Assembly: GCA_003132665.1 (NCBI GenBank)
Contig: PKYN01000006.1
Location: 1 to 64,000 of the forward strand
Source of the DNA: Actinomycetota bacterium
GTDB taxonomy: Bacteria; Actinomycetota; Thermoleophilia; Gaiellales; Gaiellaceae
Direction: 5' to 3'
DNA: 64,000 nt
This document shows positions 1 to 9,079 of the stretch, piece by piece. The position numbers and the translations under genes are program-made. Position 1 is the first letter of the stretch. The number at the start of each line of letters is the position of its first letter. Under the pieces are notes generated by a model that saw only the letters and a program-made list of their open reading frames with translations, ran no database searches and was not told the origin of the DNA.

Positions 1-1005
1 GTGCTCGAAGGCGAACTCCGGCGAGTGCACGCCCACGATCTGCAGGCCGCCGCGGTGATAGGCGGCGTACCATGCGCGCAGGTGCGGCAGCGTGCGCAGG
101 CAGTTGATGCAGGAGAAAGTCCAGAAGTCCACCAGTACGACCTTGTGGCGCAGGCCCTTGATCGTCAGCGGCCTGTTTGCGGGCGTGTTCAGCCAGGCGC
201 TGATTCCCTGGAAGTCGGGCGCCGTGCCGAGGTCGGGCAGATTGACGCCGGGCTGCTTCGACGGCCCGGCCTTTGGCAGTCCGCCGCCGCCGCTCAGCCG
301 TGCAAGTCGATGTTCCGCCGAGCTGGACTGCTCGGTGTGCCGCTGCAGCGCGCTCGTGTAGAAGCCGAGGTCGGTCTGTAGCGTCTGGTCGAGGTTGAAG
401 ACGATGCCGACGGCGGCAGCGGCCATGATCGCCCCGAGCGCGGGCCGGAACCAGCGCCTGCCCGTGCGCAGGCGCCTCGTTACGCGTTGCCCGCCGATCG
501 CCACGAGCAGGAACACCAGTCCTGCGCCGAGCGCGTAGAAGAGCGTAAGCAAGACGGCGTCGAAACCGACGCGGTGCTGGGCGGCGAGCACCGTGACCGT
601 CGCCAGCACCGGCCCGGCGCAGGGCACGAAGACGAGCCCGAGGCTGGCGCCCAGGAGGAAGCCTCCGCCAAGCTCGCCGCCGACACGCCAGCGGCTCAGG
701 CGCGCAAACGGCGCCTCGACCAGCATTCCGATCCGCGGCACGAGCAAGGTCGCCGCGAGCAGGAAGAGCAGCGCGATCGCAACGTTTCGCAGCGTGTCCT
801 GCGGCAGCCCGAGCGCCGAGAGAAGCGCCGTCGCGCTCAGCGTGAAGACGGTAAAGCTGAGCACGAGACCGGCGATGATCGCGTACGGCCGCCGCCGCTC
901 GCCCGCCGCTCCGCCGGCCAGCACGATCGGCAGCACCGGCAGTACGCAGGGCGAGACAGCCGTGATGATGCCGGCCACGAACCCGACCAAAAGAAGTAAC
1001 GCCAC
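1..1005 (-). CDS. DipZ/CcdA-type thiol-disulfide membrane protein with thioredoxin domain (partial)
   Basis: The gene runs off the left edge; 335 codons are visible. The N-terminal ~200 residues form a hydrophobic CcdA/DsbD-type membrane domain with the two Cys-Pro/Pro-Cys signatures expected of an electron-carrying channel (SPCVLPVLP, Cys20; FVPCAGPVL, Cys129). A short extracytoplasmic linker follows, then the start of a TlpA/DipZ-like thioredoxin fold with the redox pair C299-I-N-C302 in the WTFSCINCLRTLP context. By family, such proteins move reducing equivalents across the membrane for cytochrome c maturation or reduction of exported proteins. The GTG at 1005 is the only good start after an in-frame TGA near 1036 and has a weak AAAGAA site. 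The two-module order matches DipZ rather than a plain CcdA. Confidence 0.88.
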   Translation of the reverse strand, partial: MALLLLVGFVAGIITAVSPCVLPVLPIVLAGGAAGERRRPYAIIAGLVLSFTVFTLSATALLSALGLPQDTLRNVAIALLFLLAATLLVPRIGMLVEAPFARLSRWRVGGELGGGFLLGASLGLVFVPCAGPVLATVTVLAAQHRVGFDAVLLTLFYALGAGLVFLLVAIGGQRVTRRLRTGRRWFRPALGAIMAAAAVGIVFNLDQTLQTDLGFYTSALQRHTEQSSSAEHRLARLSGGGGLPKAGPSKQPGVNLPDLGTAPDFQGISAWLNTPANRPLTIKGLRHKVVLVDFWTFSCINCLRTLPHLRAWYAAYHRGGLQIVGVHSPEFAFEH

Positions 1006-1083
1006 AGTTTCTTTAACGTCCGGCGCCGTGCCGCAATTTCAGCGGGTCGCGCTCGCTGCCGGGTTGAGCGGACCGGCCCGACG

Positions 1084-1347
1084 CTACTTCTGGCGGCGCC
1101 GGTGCTTCCCGTGGCACTTCGCGCAACAGCTTGCTTGTTTTCGCGCGCGGCCCCGATGCTTGCGCTTTCCGCCCGTCAGGAGTCGCCGGACAGTCAGGAT
1201 GGTTCCTGCGAGCGCTCCAGCCTTCGTCAGGCGCCGGGCCCGCTGTAGCCGCCGCGCGATGACCGGCCCAAACTCGTCCAGCTCCTCCTCCAAGCGGGCT
1301 CGCACGGTTTCTATCTGCGCACGGATTTGAGTCGGGCTTTGAGCCAT
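1084..1347 (-). CDS. Small basic DUF3618-like protein
   Basis: An 87-residue protein. The N-terminus (AQSPTQIRAQIETVRARLEEELDEFG) reads like the amphipathic helix of DUF3618-type proteins that accompany small holin-like membrane proteins. The C-terminus is very basic (KRKHRGRARK) with CAKCHGKH close to the end. The start at 1347 is supported by an AAGGAG site 8 bases upstream. It overlaps the 3' end of the upstream holin-family gene by 37 bases, so the two are almost certainly co-transcribed. A role in the cell envelope is inferred from context only. Confidence 0.7.
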   Translation of the reverse strand: MAQSPTQIRAQIETVRARLEEELDEFGPVIARRLQRARRLTKAGALAGTILTVRRLLTGGKRKHRGRARKQASCCAKCHGKHRRRQK

Positions 1348-1727
1348 TCGACGTTCTCCTTGCTGCTCTGGATCGCCTGTTTCGGAAGCGGTGGAACGGC
1401 CGCGCGAAGGGATTGGATGCCGATGACCACGCACGCTCCCGTGACCAGTAAGAGCAAGCCCGCCACCACGAGCGCGGCCGCCCAGCCCGGAACGACCAGG
1501 GCGAAGGCCAGCACCGCCGCGGTCACGAGCGTTGCGATCAGTAGGAACACGGTGAGAAGCGCGACCAAAAGCAGTCCGACCCCGATTGCGGCGTGTTTTC
1601 CCTTCGAGGCGAGCTCGCTCTTTGCCAGCGCGATCTCGAGCCGAACCAGCTCACGCAGGTCCGCGGCGAACTTCTTTCCGCTCGAGGCCGTCTTGTTCGT
1701 CTCTTCGTCCATCTCGGTTCTCGCCAT
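1311..1727 (-). CDS. Phage-holin-family / DUF1469-like membrane protein
   Basis: A 138-residue protein. Residues ~20-45 form a charged amphipathic segment (LRELVRLEIALAKSELASKGK). Two strongly hydrophobic transmembrane segments (about 48-75 and 80-105) and a basic cytoplasmic tail follow. This is the layout of the actinobacterial putative holin superfamily III / DUF1469 group, usually found beside DUF3618 genes, as here. Despite the family name there is no phage context. The start is ATG 1727; a second in-frame Met five codons on is possible. Confidence 0.75.
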   Translation of the reverse strand: MARTEMDEETNKTASSGKKFAADLRELVRLEIALAKSELASKGKHAAIGVGLLLVALLTVFLLIATLVTAAVLAFALVVPGWAAALVVAGLLLLVTGACVVIGIQSLRAAVPPLPKQAIQSSKENVEWLKARLKSVRR

Positions 1728-1835
1728 ACCCTAGCTCGGCGTAGGCGAAGCGTCAGTGCGGCATATCCCGCTTCGCGGAGAGGCTGCCGTAAGCATCCCC
1801 AGCCGACGCGCCAAGTAGCGTTAACCGCGGTCTAG

Positions 1836-2564
1836 ATGGGCACGACGCGCAACTACGTTGCTTTCGACATCGAGACGGCCAAGGTGCTGCCCGAATCGGT
1901 GACCGACCTGATGGACCATCGGCCGCTCGGCATCGCCTGTGCCGCCGCCGTCGTATCCGGGCAGGAGGAGCCGTTCGTCTGGCACGGGGCAAACGGCGGC
2001 GAGCCGGCGGCGCAGATGTCGCCCGCCGAGGTGCGCGCGATGATCGAGCAGTTCGCCGCCTGGGCCGATCAGGGCTACACGCTTCTCTCCTGGAACGGCC
2101 TCGGCTTCGACTTCAACGTGCTGGCGGAGGAGTCGGGCCTCGCCGAGGAGTGCGCCCGCATCGCGCTCGGGCACGTGGACATGATGTTCCACGTCGTCTG
2201 CGAGCTCGGTTATCCGGTGGGCCTGGGAAAGGCGGCGGAGGGGTTCGGCCTGCCCGGAAAGTGCGGCGGCATCACCGGCTACGACGCCCCGATCATGTGG
2301 GCTCAGGGCCGCTGCGCCGACGTGCTCGAATACAACCTCCAGGACGCCAGGCTGGCGCTTGCAATCGCGCACGAGGCCGAGCGCCGCGGCGAGCTGCTCT
2401 GGATCACGCGCCGGGGTACAACAGGGCGCATGCCCCTGGGGAAAGGGTGGCGCTCGGTCGAGGAGGCGCTGCAAACCCCGTTGCCCGACACCTCCTGGAT
2501 GTCCGACCCGCCGACTCGAGAAGATTTCACTTCCTGGCTGCCGTCCGGCTCGCTCATGGCCTGA
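1836..2564 (+). CDS. Predicted 3'-5' exonuclease, DnaQ/RNase H-like fold
   Basis: A 242-residue protein with the three exonuclease motifs of the DEDD superfamily: ExoI FDIET (Asp11, Glu13), ExoII NGLGFDFN (around residues 90-97) and ExoIII YNLQDARL (around 168-175, Asp172). Tyr precedes the third acidic motif rather than the Y/H-x3-D of classical DnaQ, so this resembles the PolB-like predicted exonuclease group. It is a free-standing soluble domain with no polymerase attached. Repair, trimming or RNA-processing roles are all possible. It is divergent from the holin-family pair and starts the + strand block. Confidence 0.75.
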   Translation: MGTTRNYVAFDIETAKVLPESVTDLMDHRPLGIACAAAVVSGQEEPFVWHGANGGEPAAQMSPAEVRAMIEQFAAWADQGYTLLSWNGLGFDFNVLAEESGLAEECARIALGHVDMMFHVVCELGYPVGLGKAAEGFGLPGKCGGITGYDAPIMWAQGRCADVLEYNLQDARLALAIAHEAERRGELLWITRRGTTGRMPLGKGWRSVEEALQTPLPDTSWMSDPPTREDFTSWLPSGSLMA

Positions 2565-2655
2565 CAAACAGCGAGATTTGCAGGATCTTGTGCCATTCGC
2601 CCTGATCCTGCGCCAATCGAGGTTCGCGCCGCGAGGCCCTGGGTATACGCGAGTC

Positions 2656-3627
2656 ATGAGACTGGGCCTACGGAGGAAAGACGAACAGCGGTCGCAGTCC
2701 GGCGGGCAGCGCGAGCGCGGCGAGTCGCCCGGCTTCGCGCGCCTTCTCGAAGGCCATCACGGCCCGGTTTCTCAGCTCGCTTTCGATCGTGCCGGAAAGC
2801 TCCTTGCTTCCGCCGGCTTCGACACCACCGTGCGGCTTTGGGACGCGGAGAGCGGCTCCTGTCTGCACGTGCTCGAAGGGTCCGAGGAGCCGATGGCCGG
2901 GGTGGCGTTCAACCCCTCCGGCGACATACTCGCCTCGGCCGGCTACGACAAGATCGTGCGGCTGTGGGATGTGAAGAAAGGGGTCGAGTCGCGCGCGCTC
3001 GAGGGGCATAAGCGTTCTGTCGAGGCCGTCACCTTCAGCGCGGACGGGCGCATACTCGCCTCCGCGGGCTTCGACAAGACGATAAGGATCTGGGACCCGG
3101 CCAGCGGCAAGCTCTTGCGAACGCTCGAAGGCCACTCCGACACCGTTGCCGGCGTCGCCTTCGATCCGTCCGGAGCGCTACTTGCCTCGGCGGGGCACGA
3201 TCGGACGGTCCGGCTTTGGGATGCGAAGAGCGGGCTAGCGAAGCGCGAGCTCCAGGGCCACACTTCGTTGGTGAACGGCGTCGCCTTCGCTCCCTCCGGG
3301 AAGCTGCTCGCGTCGGCTGGTTACGACGGCATGATCCGGCTCTGGAATCCCACCAGCGATCAGTGCGAGAAGGTGCTCGAGGGGCATACGAACGCCGTAT
3401 CGAGCGTCGATTTCAGTCCCGACAGTAGCCGGCTTGTCAGCGCAAGCTCGGACCAGACGGTACGGATCTGGGACGTTGACAGCGGCGTCTGCCTGCGCAT
3501 CGTCACAGGCCAGAAGACGAGGCTGCGGAGCGCCGTCTTCAACCCGAGCGGCGACCGTGTCGCCTCGGCCGGGCTGGACGGGGTGATCCGAATCTGGGCC
3601 GTGCCCGAAGTCGCGAAAAGCGTCTGA
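2656..3627 (+). CDS. WD40-repeat beta-propeller protein
   Basis: A 323-residue protein made almost entirely of seven WD40 repeats of ~42 residues. Each carries a GH dipeptide, a central SAG-x-D and a terminal RLWD/RIWD-like motif. Together they would close one seven-bladed propeller. A short basic N-terminal stretch (MRLGLRRKDEQRSQ) precedes blade 1, and there is no signal peptide or kinase domain, so a cytoplasmic scaffold is inferred. ATG 2656 follows a gap of 91 bases; the open frame extends upstream, but only this start gives a protein without an unrelated leader. The adjacent repeats are highly alike, suggesting recent internal amplification. Confidence 0.88.
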   Translation: MRLGLRRKDEQRSQSGGQRERGESPGFARLLEGHHGPVSQLAFDRAGKLLASAGFDTTVRLWDAESGSCLHVLEGSEEPMAGVAFNPSGDILASAGYDKIVRLWDVKKGVESRALEGHKRSVEAVTFSADGRILASAGFDKTIRIWDPASGKLLRTLEGHSDTVAGVAFDPSGALLASAGHDRTVRLWDAKSGLAKRELQGHTSLVNGVAFAPSGKLLASAGYDGMIRLWNPTSDQCEKVLEGHTNAVSSVDFSPDSSRLVSASSDQTVRIWDVDSGVCLRIVTGQKTRLRSAVFNPSGDRVASAGLDGVIRIWAVPEVAKSV

Positions 3628-3808
3628 CCAGCGCGCTTGACGCTAGCGGGCGGGCCGCTCGCCGATCTTATCCCCCGAACGGGTTACTCCGGTCTGCGCA
3701 CGCCGTAGTCCCACTACGCGGAAACGGGGACCTGGTCGAACGGCTGGTTGGCGCGGGCAGGCTCTATCCGAGGATGGACGCTGAGAGCGCTTCTCCGATC
3801 GCTTGGGT

Positions 3809-5212
3809 ATGGGCACTCGGGGTCTCGGATTGCATTGCTGGAAGCCGCTTCGGCGCGATCGCCGAGCCGCTGACCGGGGGCTGGGGAATCGTCGCGTCGC
3901 GCGTTGGTGCGTTGCTTCCACTCTCGTCGCGGTGCTGATCTCGGGCACGGCGGCGCAGAAGGCCGCCACGAGCCCCACGAGCTCAAGCTCGGGCGCCATC
4001 CATGCGCGGCCTGCGCTGTGTCTCAGCGCTCAAAGCGGCGAGTGCAAAGCGAGCGTCGCCGCCGTGAACACGAAGGCGCACAAGAAGGCGAAGAAGAGCT
4101 GCGCGACCAAGGCGCGCAAGCACACAAAGAAATGCCTGGCGCAGGCTCGCAAGAAGGCGGCGCAGGCTCGCAAGAAGGCGAAGAAGAAGCCGGACAGCAC
4201 GGCCGGGCTGAACGCGAACTCGGTTAGCACGCGCCCCGCCGGTTATGGGCCGGCGCAGCTTCGCGGCGCCTACAACCTGCCCTCCGCCGCAGCTCGCTCG
4301 CAGACGATCGCGATCGTGACGGCCTACGACAGCCCCAACATCGAGGCGGATCTCAGCGTCTACTCCAAGACCTTCTCGCTGCCGGCCTGCACTAGCTCGA
4401 ACGGCTGCTTCCGCAAAGTAAACGGGGCCGGGGCGAAGACTCCGCTTCCAAGTCCCAACGCTCTCTGGGCGCTCGAGACCTCGCTCGATGTCGAGGCCGC
4501 CCGCGCCGTCTGCACTAATTGCACGATCCTTCTCGTCGAGGCCGAATCGAGCTCGGTCAACGATCTCGTCGCCGCCGTCGACACCGCGGCGAAACTCGGC
4601 GCCGATGTGATCTCGAATTCCTGGGTAGTGAACGAGTTTCGCGGCGAGACTTCGCTCGACTCGCACTTCAATCATCCCGGAATCGCCATCACTGCCGCTT
4701 CCGGCGATGCCGGTTACGGAGTGAAATGGCCCGCTGCCTCGCCATACGTGACCGCGGTCGGCGGTACCACCCTCGATATCGACGGCTCGAATACCCGCGT
4801 CAGCGAGACCGCCTGGGAGCAGGGCAGCTCGGGCTGCTCGGCCTACGAGTCCAAGCCGACCTGGCAATCTGACGCCGGCTGCGCGCAGCGGACTGTCCCG
4901 GACGTTGCGGCTGTCGCGAATCCCGACACAGGCGCGGCGGTCTACGACTCCTACGGTTACTCCGGACAGCGCGGTTGGTTCAAGATCGGCGGCACCAGCT
5001 TGGCCGCACCGATCGTGGCGGCCATCTACGCGCTTGCCGGTAACGCGGACACAGTTGTCGCCGGCTCGTATCCCTATGCCCACGCCACCTCGCTGTTCGA
5101 TGTTTCGGTAGGTACGAACGGGACTTGCTCCTCGAGCTATCTGTGCAGCGCCGCCGCCGGCTATGACGGCCCAACGGGACTCGGAACTCCCGCAGGCGCC
5201 AGCGCCTTCTAG
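3809..5212 (+). CDS. Secreted sedolisin-family (S53) serine protease
   Basis: About 467 residues. A hydrophobic export segment (VASTLVAVLISGTAA, near residues 30-45) follows a long basic N-region. Next comes a Lys/Arg/Ala-rich spacer (residues ~85-135) and then an S53 catalytic domain. The sedolisin Glu-Asp pair is visible as E223-T-S-L-D227, the oxyanion Asp as SGD300, and the nucleophile as GGTS397. The C-terminal calcium-site pattern (DVSVGTNGT ... GYDGPTGLGTP) is present. Family members are acid-active endopeptidases; the pro-domain seems replaced by the short spacer. ATG 3809 and an in-frame TTG 3803 are both possible; neither has a clear ribosome site. Confidence 0.85.
   Translation: MGTRGLGLHCWKPLRRDRRAADRGLGNRRVARWCVASTLVAVLISGTAAQKAATSPTSSSSGAIHARPALCLSAQSGECKASVAAVNTKAHKKAKKSCATKARKHTKKCLAQARKKAAQARKKAKKKPDSTAGLNANSVSTRPAGYGPAQLRGAYNLPSAAARSQTIAIVTAYDSPNIEADLSVYSKTFSLPACTSSNGCFRKVNGAGAKTPLPSPNALWALETSLDVEAARAVCTNCTILLVEAESSSVNDLVAAVDTAAKLGADVISNSWVVNEFRGETSLDSHFNHPGIAITAASGDAGYGVKWPAASPYVTAVGGTTLDIDGSNTRVSETAWEQGSSGCSAYESKPTWQSDAGCAQRTVPDVAAVANPDTGAAVYDSYGYSGQRGWFKIGGTSLAAPIVAAIYALAGNADTVVAGSYPYAHATSLFDVSVGTNGTCSSSYLCSAAAGYDGPTGLGTPAGASAF
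4139..4180 (+). repeat. Exact 21-bp tandem repeat in S53 protease gene
   Basis: Two identical 21-base copies (4139-4159 and 4160-4180) encode two copies of a seven-residue AQARKKA-type unit within the Lys-rich spacer of the secreted protease. Copy number could vary by slippage. Confidence 0.85.
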
Positions 5213-5327
5213 CCGATTGCCGGAAAGCCGAGTGCCCGGCGCCCGGTGAGGAAAAGCGGCGCTCCCGCTTCGAGAAAAGCGCTTCGCTCGACCCTGGCTC
5301 GCCGCGACGCCAAGCTACCCTTGCCGC

Positions 5328-7211
5328 ATGCCGGTGGTGGTCGCCTCGAATCTACGCAAGGAGTTTGCCGGGACGCTTCTCTTCGAGGGCGTCTCGTTCT
5401 CGCTCGATCGCGGCGAGCGGATGGCTCTGGCGGGAGCGAACGGGGTCGGCAAGACGACGCTCTTGCAGGCTCTTGCGTCCAGGACCGAGTTGCAGGCCGG
5501 CGAGCTGGCGCTGGCCAAGGGAACGAAGATCGCCCTGCACGATCAGCGCCCGCCGCTTGAGCGCGGGCTCGACCTGCGCTCGTACATGCTCTCGGCGAGC
5601 GAGGATCTGCTCGCTGCCGAGAAGGAGCTGGCAGAGCTGGAAGCGGCAATGTCGGCGGGAACTCACGATCCGGCGACGTTGCGGCGCTACGCCGACGCGC
5701 AGGCGCGGCTCGAGCACGCCGGCGGCTACGGCTGGCGCACGAGCTACGAGGCGGCCGCGCGCGGGCTCGGCTTCTCGAAGTCCGATCTGGAGCGCCCGCT
5801 CGAGAGCTTCTCGGGCGGCGAGCTGACGCGCGCCTCGCTGGCCCGGGCGCTCGGCGCGGGCGCCGATCTGTTGCTTCTCGACGAGCCGACGAATCATCTA
5901 GACGTTGCGAGCATCGAATGGCTCGAGAGCGAGCTGTGCCGGCTGGACGCGGCGCTCATCCTGGTGGCGCACGATCGCTGGTTTCTCGAGGCCGCCACCA
6001 ATTGCGTGCTCGAGCTCGAGAACCGGCGCGGAACCTTCTTCTCGGGCCCGTGGCATGCCTGGCGCGAGGAGCGCACGGTGCGCGAGCAGCACGCGGCCAG
6101 GATGGCCGCCCGCCAGGCCGAGGACATCGCGCGACTCGAGCGCTTCGTCGCCCGCTTTCGCTATGGCACGAAATCCCGTCAGGCGCAGTCGAAGCTGAAG
6201 CAGATCGCGCGCATCGAAGCGGACAAGGTCGACGCGCCTGCGCGAGCGCGGCGCTCGCTCGGCTTCGAGTTCCTGAAGCCGACCCGCTCGGGACGGATCG
6301 TGCTGGAGGCGAAGGGAGTTGCGCTGGAAGTCGGCGGTCGCAGGCTCCTCGGCGCCGTCGACCTCGTGCTGGAGCGCGGCGAGCACGTTGCTCTCGTCGG
6401 CGCGAACGGCTCGGGCAAGACCACGCTGGTAGAGACGCTGATCGGTCGCCGCGCGCCGGCAACGGGAACGGTGCGCCTCGGCCAGAGCGTCGAGTGCGGC
6501 TTCTTCTCTCAACACACCCTCGAGCTGGACGACCGCGGTAGCGTCATCGACTGCGCGCGCTCGGCCACCGGTCTTTCGCGCGCCGATGCCCAAAAAATGC
6601 TCGGGCGCTTCCTCTTCTCAGGTTACGAAACGCAGGAGAAGGCGGTTCGCACGCTTTCGGGAGGGGAGAGAAGGAGGCTCGCGCTGGCGCTCCTCGTGGC
6701 CTCGGGCGCCAACTTCCTCGTTCTCGACGAGCCGACCAACCACCTCGACGTCGAGAGTCGCGAGGCGCTGGAGGCGGCGCTGGAGGCCTTCGACGGAACG
6801 CTGCTCATCGTCTCGCACGATCGAGCCCTGCTCGATGCCGTAGCGACGCGAACTCTGGCGATCGAAGACGGCGAGTTACGTTCTTACGACGGCCGCTGGG
6901 CCGATTACGTTCTGGCGCGAGAGCAGGCGCGCGCGCCGGCGACGCCGCAGTCGCCCCCGAAGGCGAAAAAGCCCCAACCCGCGCGAACGAAGACATCGCC
7001 GCTCGAGCGCGAGCGGCTGCGTCTGGAGCAAGAGATCGAGCGCCTCGAGATACGACTCTCCGCGCTCGAGCAAGAACTGGCCGAGGACTGGGCCGACATG
7101 GAGAAACTGAGCGCCTTTCGGACGACTCGAGCCCGAGTCGATCGCCTGCTCGAGCGCTGGGAGGCGCTGGTCGAAACCGAGAGCTCTAAGAACAGCGACC
7201 CTTCGGCGTAA
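5328..7211 (+). CDS. ABC-F family ATPase (ribosome-associated type)
   Basis: A 627-residue protein with two nucleotide-binding domains and no membrane domain. NBD1 has Walker A GANGVGKTT (residues 36-44), signature FSGGEL and Walker B LLLLDEPTNHLD. NBD2 has GANGSGKTT near 356, signature LSGGER and FLVLDEPTNHLD. The domains are joined by a charged linker, and a C-terminal coiled coil (about 565-620) resembles Uup-type tails. ABC-F proteins act on the ribosome E site or in stress-related translation control. The exact subfamily, and any link to antibiotic protection, cannot be told from this sequence. It is a monocistronic + strand gene. Confidence 0.9.
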   Translation: MPVVVASNLRKEFAGTLLFEGVSFSLDRGERMALAGANGVGKTTLLQALASRTELQAGELALAKGTKIALHDQRPPLERGLDLRSYMLSASEDLLAAEKELAELEAAMSAGTHDPATLRRYADAQARLEHAGGYGWRTSYEAAARGLGFSKSDLERPLESFSGGELTRASLARALGAGADLLLLDEPTNHLDVASIEWLESELCRLDAALILVAHDRWFLEAATNCVLELENRRGTFFSGPWHAWREERTVREQHAARMAARQAEDIARLERFVARFRYGTKSRQAQSKLKQIARIEADKVDAPARARRSLGFEFLKPTRSGRIVLEAKGVALEVGGRRLLGAVDLVLERGEHVALVGANGSGKTTLVETLIGRRAPATGTVRLGQSVECGFFSQHTLELDDRGSVIDCARSATGLSRADAQKMLGRFLFSGYETQEKAVRTLSGGERRRLALALLVASGANFLVLDEPTNHLDVESREALEAALEAFDGTLLIVSHDRALLDAVATRTLAIEDGELRSYDGRWADYVLAREQARAPATPQSPPKAKKPQPARTKTSPLERERLRLEQEIERLEIRLSALEQELAEDWADMEKLSAFRTTRARVDRLLERWEALVETESSKNSDPSA

Positions 7212-7295
7212 TGCCCTCGGAGCCGGGGGAGCGCGTACACTCGATGCGCGGTCGCTAGATGGAAGTTCCTGAAGGGACGTAAAGTTGGAGTGAAC

Positions 7296-8963
7296 ATGTT
7301 CCGAGCTGCGCTCGCCACAACCTTGTTAGCGGCACTAGCGGTGACGATCTGCACCGGAAGCGCACGCGGCGCCTTCCCCGGGAACGACGGCAGGATCGCC
7401 TTCATCAACGACCGCAACGGGACACCCTCGATCTTCGAGATGGACCCGGATGGCTCGAACGTGCAGAAGCTGGTCGTCAACAATCCGCAGGGGGGGTACG
7501 CGGTCGCCTCGCCAGACGGGAAAAAGATCCTCTTCTCGGTGCGGATCTTGACCAAGCTGACCTCCAGCTACGAATTCTGGACGATGGACTCGAACGGCAA
7601 TCACGTCGGGCGTTTCATCGAAGACACCTCGAACCGGCCCTTCGCATCGACCTGGTCGCCGAACGGAAAGAAGATCGCGTATTACCGAAACGGCAGCCTC
7701 TGGGTGATGAATGCCGACCGAAGCGATGCCCGGGAAATCACGAACGCCGACTTCAGCGGCGCCGCGCCGAGCTGGTCGAATCGAGGGTTGATCGCCTTCG
7801 ATCGCGGCGGAAGCATCTGGGTCGTGAATCCGTCGAAAGGCAAGGAGCGCCGGGTGGGGTCGGGAAACCAGCCGTCGTGGTCGCCGGACGGCCGCAAGCT
7901 CCTATTCGTAGCAGTGCCTCGCAGCGCCACGGTGAACGACGTCTTCGTGATGCGCGCTGACGGATCTGGGCGCAAGCGCCTAACCGCGACTCCGAACGTC
8001 AACGAGGTTCAGCCCACCTCGTCGCCGGGCGGCCGCTGGATCGCTTTCACAGCCGGCAAGGGCGTCTATGCGATGAGGAACGACGGAAAGAAGCTGCGTC
8101 TCGTCGCCGCCAAGGGCGTACAACCGAGCTGGGAAAAGGGGACAAACGGGATCGTCTACACCCGACGAACGGCTCGTTGGAGCGGTTTCGTCCTGCAGAC
8201 AAGCCTGGACGGGAAGCACACGCGCTGGTTGTTACGACCCCGGTTCGATGCCAGCCCGACCTGGTCGCCCGACGGTAGCGAGTTGGCGTTCACACGCGAC
8301 GGAGTCGTCTATCTGGTTGACGAGAACGGAGAGGTACCGCGCTCGACCGGGCTTCGGGGCGCCGATCCCGCCTGGAGCCCCGACGGCGAGCACCTCGTCG
8401 TCGCCTCCGGGCTCGACCTGGTGATAGCGAACAACGACGGAACCGACCCAACACCGCTCGAGCTCAAGTTTGACCCGACCAGCCCGACGAAGTACACGAG
8501 CGTCTCCGAGCCCGCCTGGACGGTCAACGCGAAGAACGAGAGCTCTATCGCCTTTACCGCTACGGACACCGCCGGCATCCGAAGCATCTTCGTGGTCGAG
8601 CTGCAGAACAGATCTCTCAAGCCGAGGGTCGGTGCGCTCGAGCCGCTCACGCTGGGTTGCGGCTCGATCGGAGCGAGCTCTCCCACCTGGGCGCCCGACG
8701 GAAGCCTGATCGCCTTTGCCTGCGATCAGTCGATTGTCATCTCCGGCAGCGACGGGAGCAATCCGCGCCCGCTAGGCCCGGCGGCGAACGCGACGCTTGC
8801 TTGGTCGCCCGACGGATCGCGGATCGTTTTCTCCAAGCAGTTCGGCGACGACTTGGCGGACCTTCACGTCATGAATTCCGACGGGACGGCGCCAATGACG
8901 CTCGACGCCGGCCCCGGCTCGAGCGATCAGCCGGACTGGCAACCGCTTCAGCCGCTTCCGTAG
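7296..8963 (+). CDS. Secreted PD40/TolB-like beta-propeller protein
   Basis: A 555-residue protein with a Sec signal peptide (ALATTLLAALAVTICTGSARGA). It is followed by a chain of PD40/TolB-type repeats, recognised by recurring WSPDG (or WSPNG, WAPDG) followed by IAF/LLF, about ten times. No other domain is seen. Such propellers usually bind proteins or polysaccharide outside the membrane. ATG 7296 is preferred because GGAG lies 5 bases upstream; a GTG six bases earlier overlaps that site. Confidence 0.82.
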   Translation: MFRAALATTLLAALAVTICTGSARGAFPGNDGRIAFINDRNGTPSIFEMDPDGSNVQKLVVNNPQGGYAVASPDGKKILFSVRILTKLTSSYEFWTMDSNGNHVGRFIEDTSNRPFASTWSPNGKKIAYYRNGSLWVMNADRSDAREITNADFSGAAPSWSNRGLIAFDRGGSIWVVNPSKGKERRVGSGNQPSWSPDGRKLLFVAVPRSATVNDVFVMRADGSGRKRLTATPNVNEVQPTSSPGGRWIAFTAGKGVYAMRNDGKKLRLVAAKGVQPSWEKGTNGIVYTRRTARWSGFVLQTSLDGKHTRWLLRPRFDASPTWSPDGSELAFTRDGVVYLVDENGEVPRSTGLRGADPAWSPDGEHLVVASGLDLVIANNDGTDPTPLELKFDPTSPTKYTSVSEPAWTVNAKNESSIAFTATDTAGIRSIFVVELQNRSLKPRVGALEPLTLGCGSIGASSPTWAPDGSLIAFACDQSIVISGSDGSNPRPLGPAANATLAWSPDGSRIVFSKQFGDDLADLHVMNSDGTAPMTLDAGPGSSDQPDWQPLQPLP

Positions 8964-9079
8964 GGCGTCGCGGGGCTACGCCGCTGCTGCACGCCGGAAC
9001 ACCGAGGGAAGGGGAGTGCGGTGATCAAGGCGAATTCGTTCGTGGCAAACAACTCACCCGAAGGGACGTCGTTTTCAGT

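Noticed and set aside
1741-1790. Inverted repeat GCGAAGC / GCTTCGC in the divergent promoter region
   Set aside because: Only 7 bp with a long loop; too likely by chance in this composition to call an operator.
3983-5083. A 366-codon open frame on the minus strand over the S53 protease
   Set aside because: Antisense shadow. The + strand shows complete catalytic motifs.
5328-7211. Antibiotic-resistance assignment for the ABC-F protein
   Set aside because: Nothing in the linker identifies a ribosome-protection subfamily, so no resistance role is claimed.
8657-9079. Upstream extension of the C5-epimerase-like frame
   Set aside because: It overlaps the PD40 gene and would bury the signal peptide; ATG 9080 is preferred.
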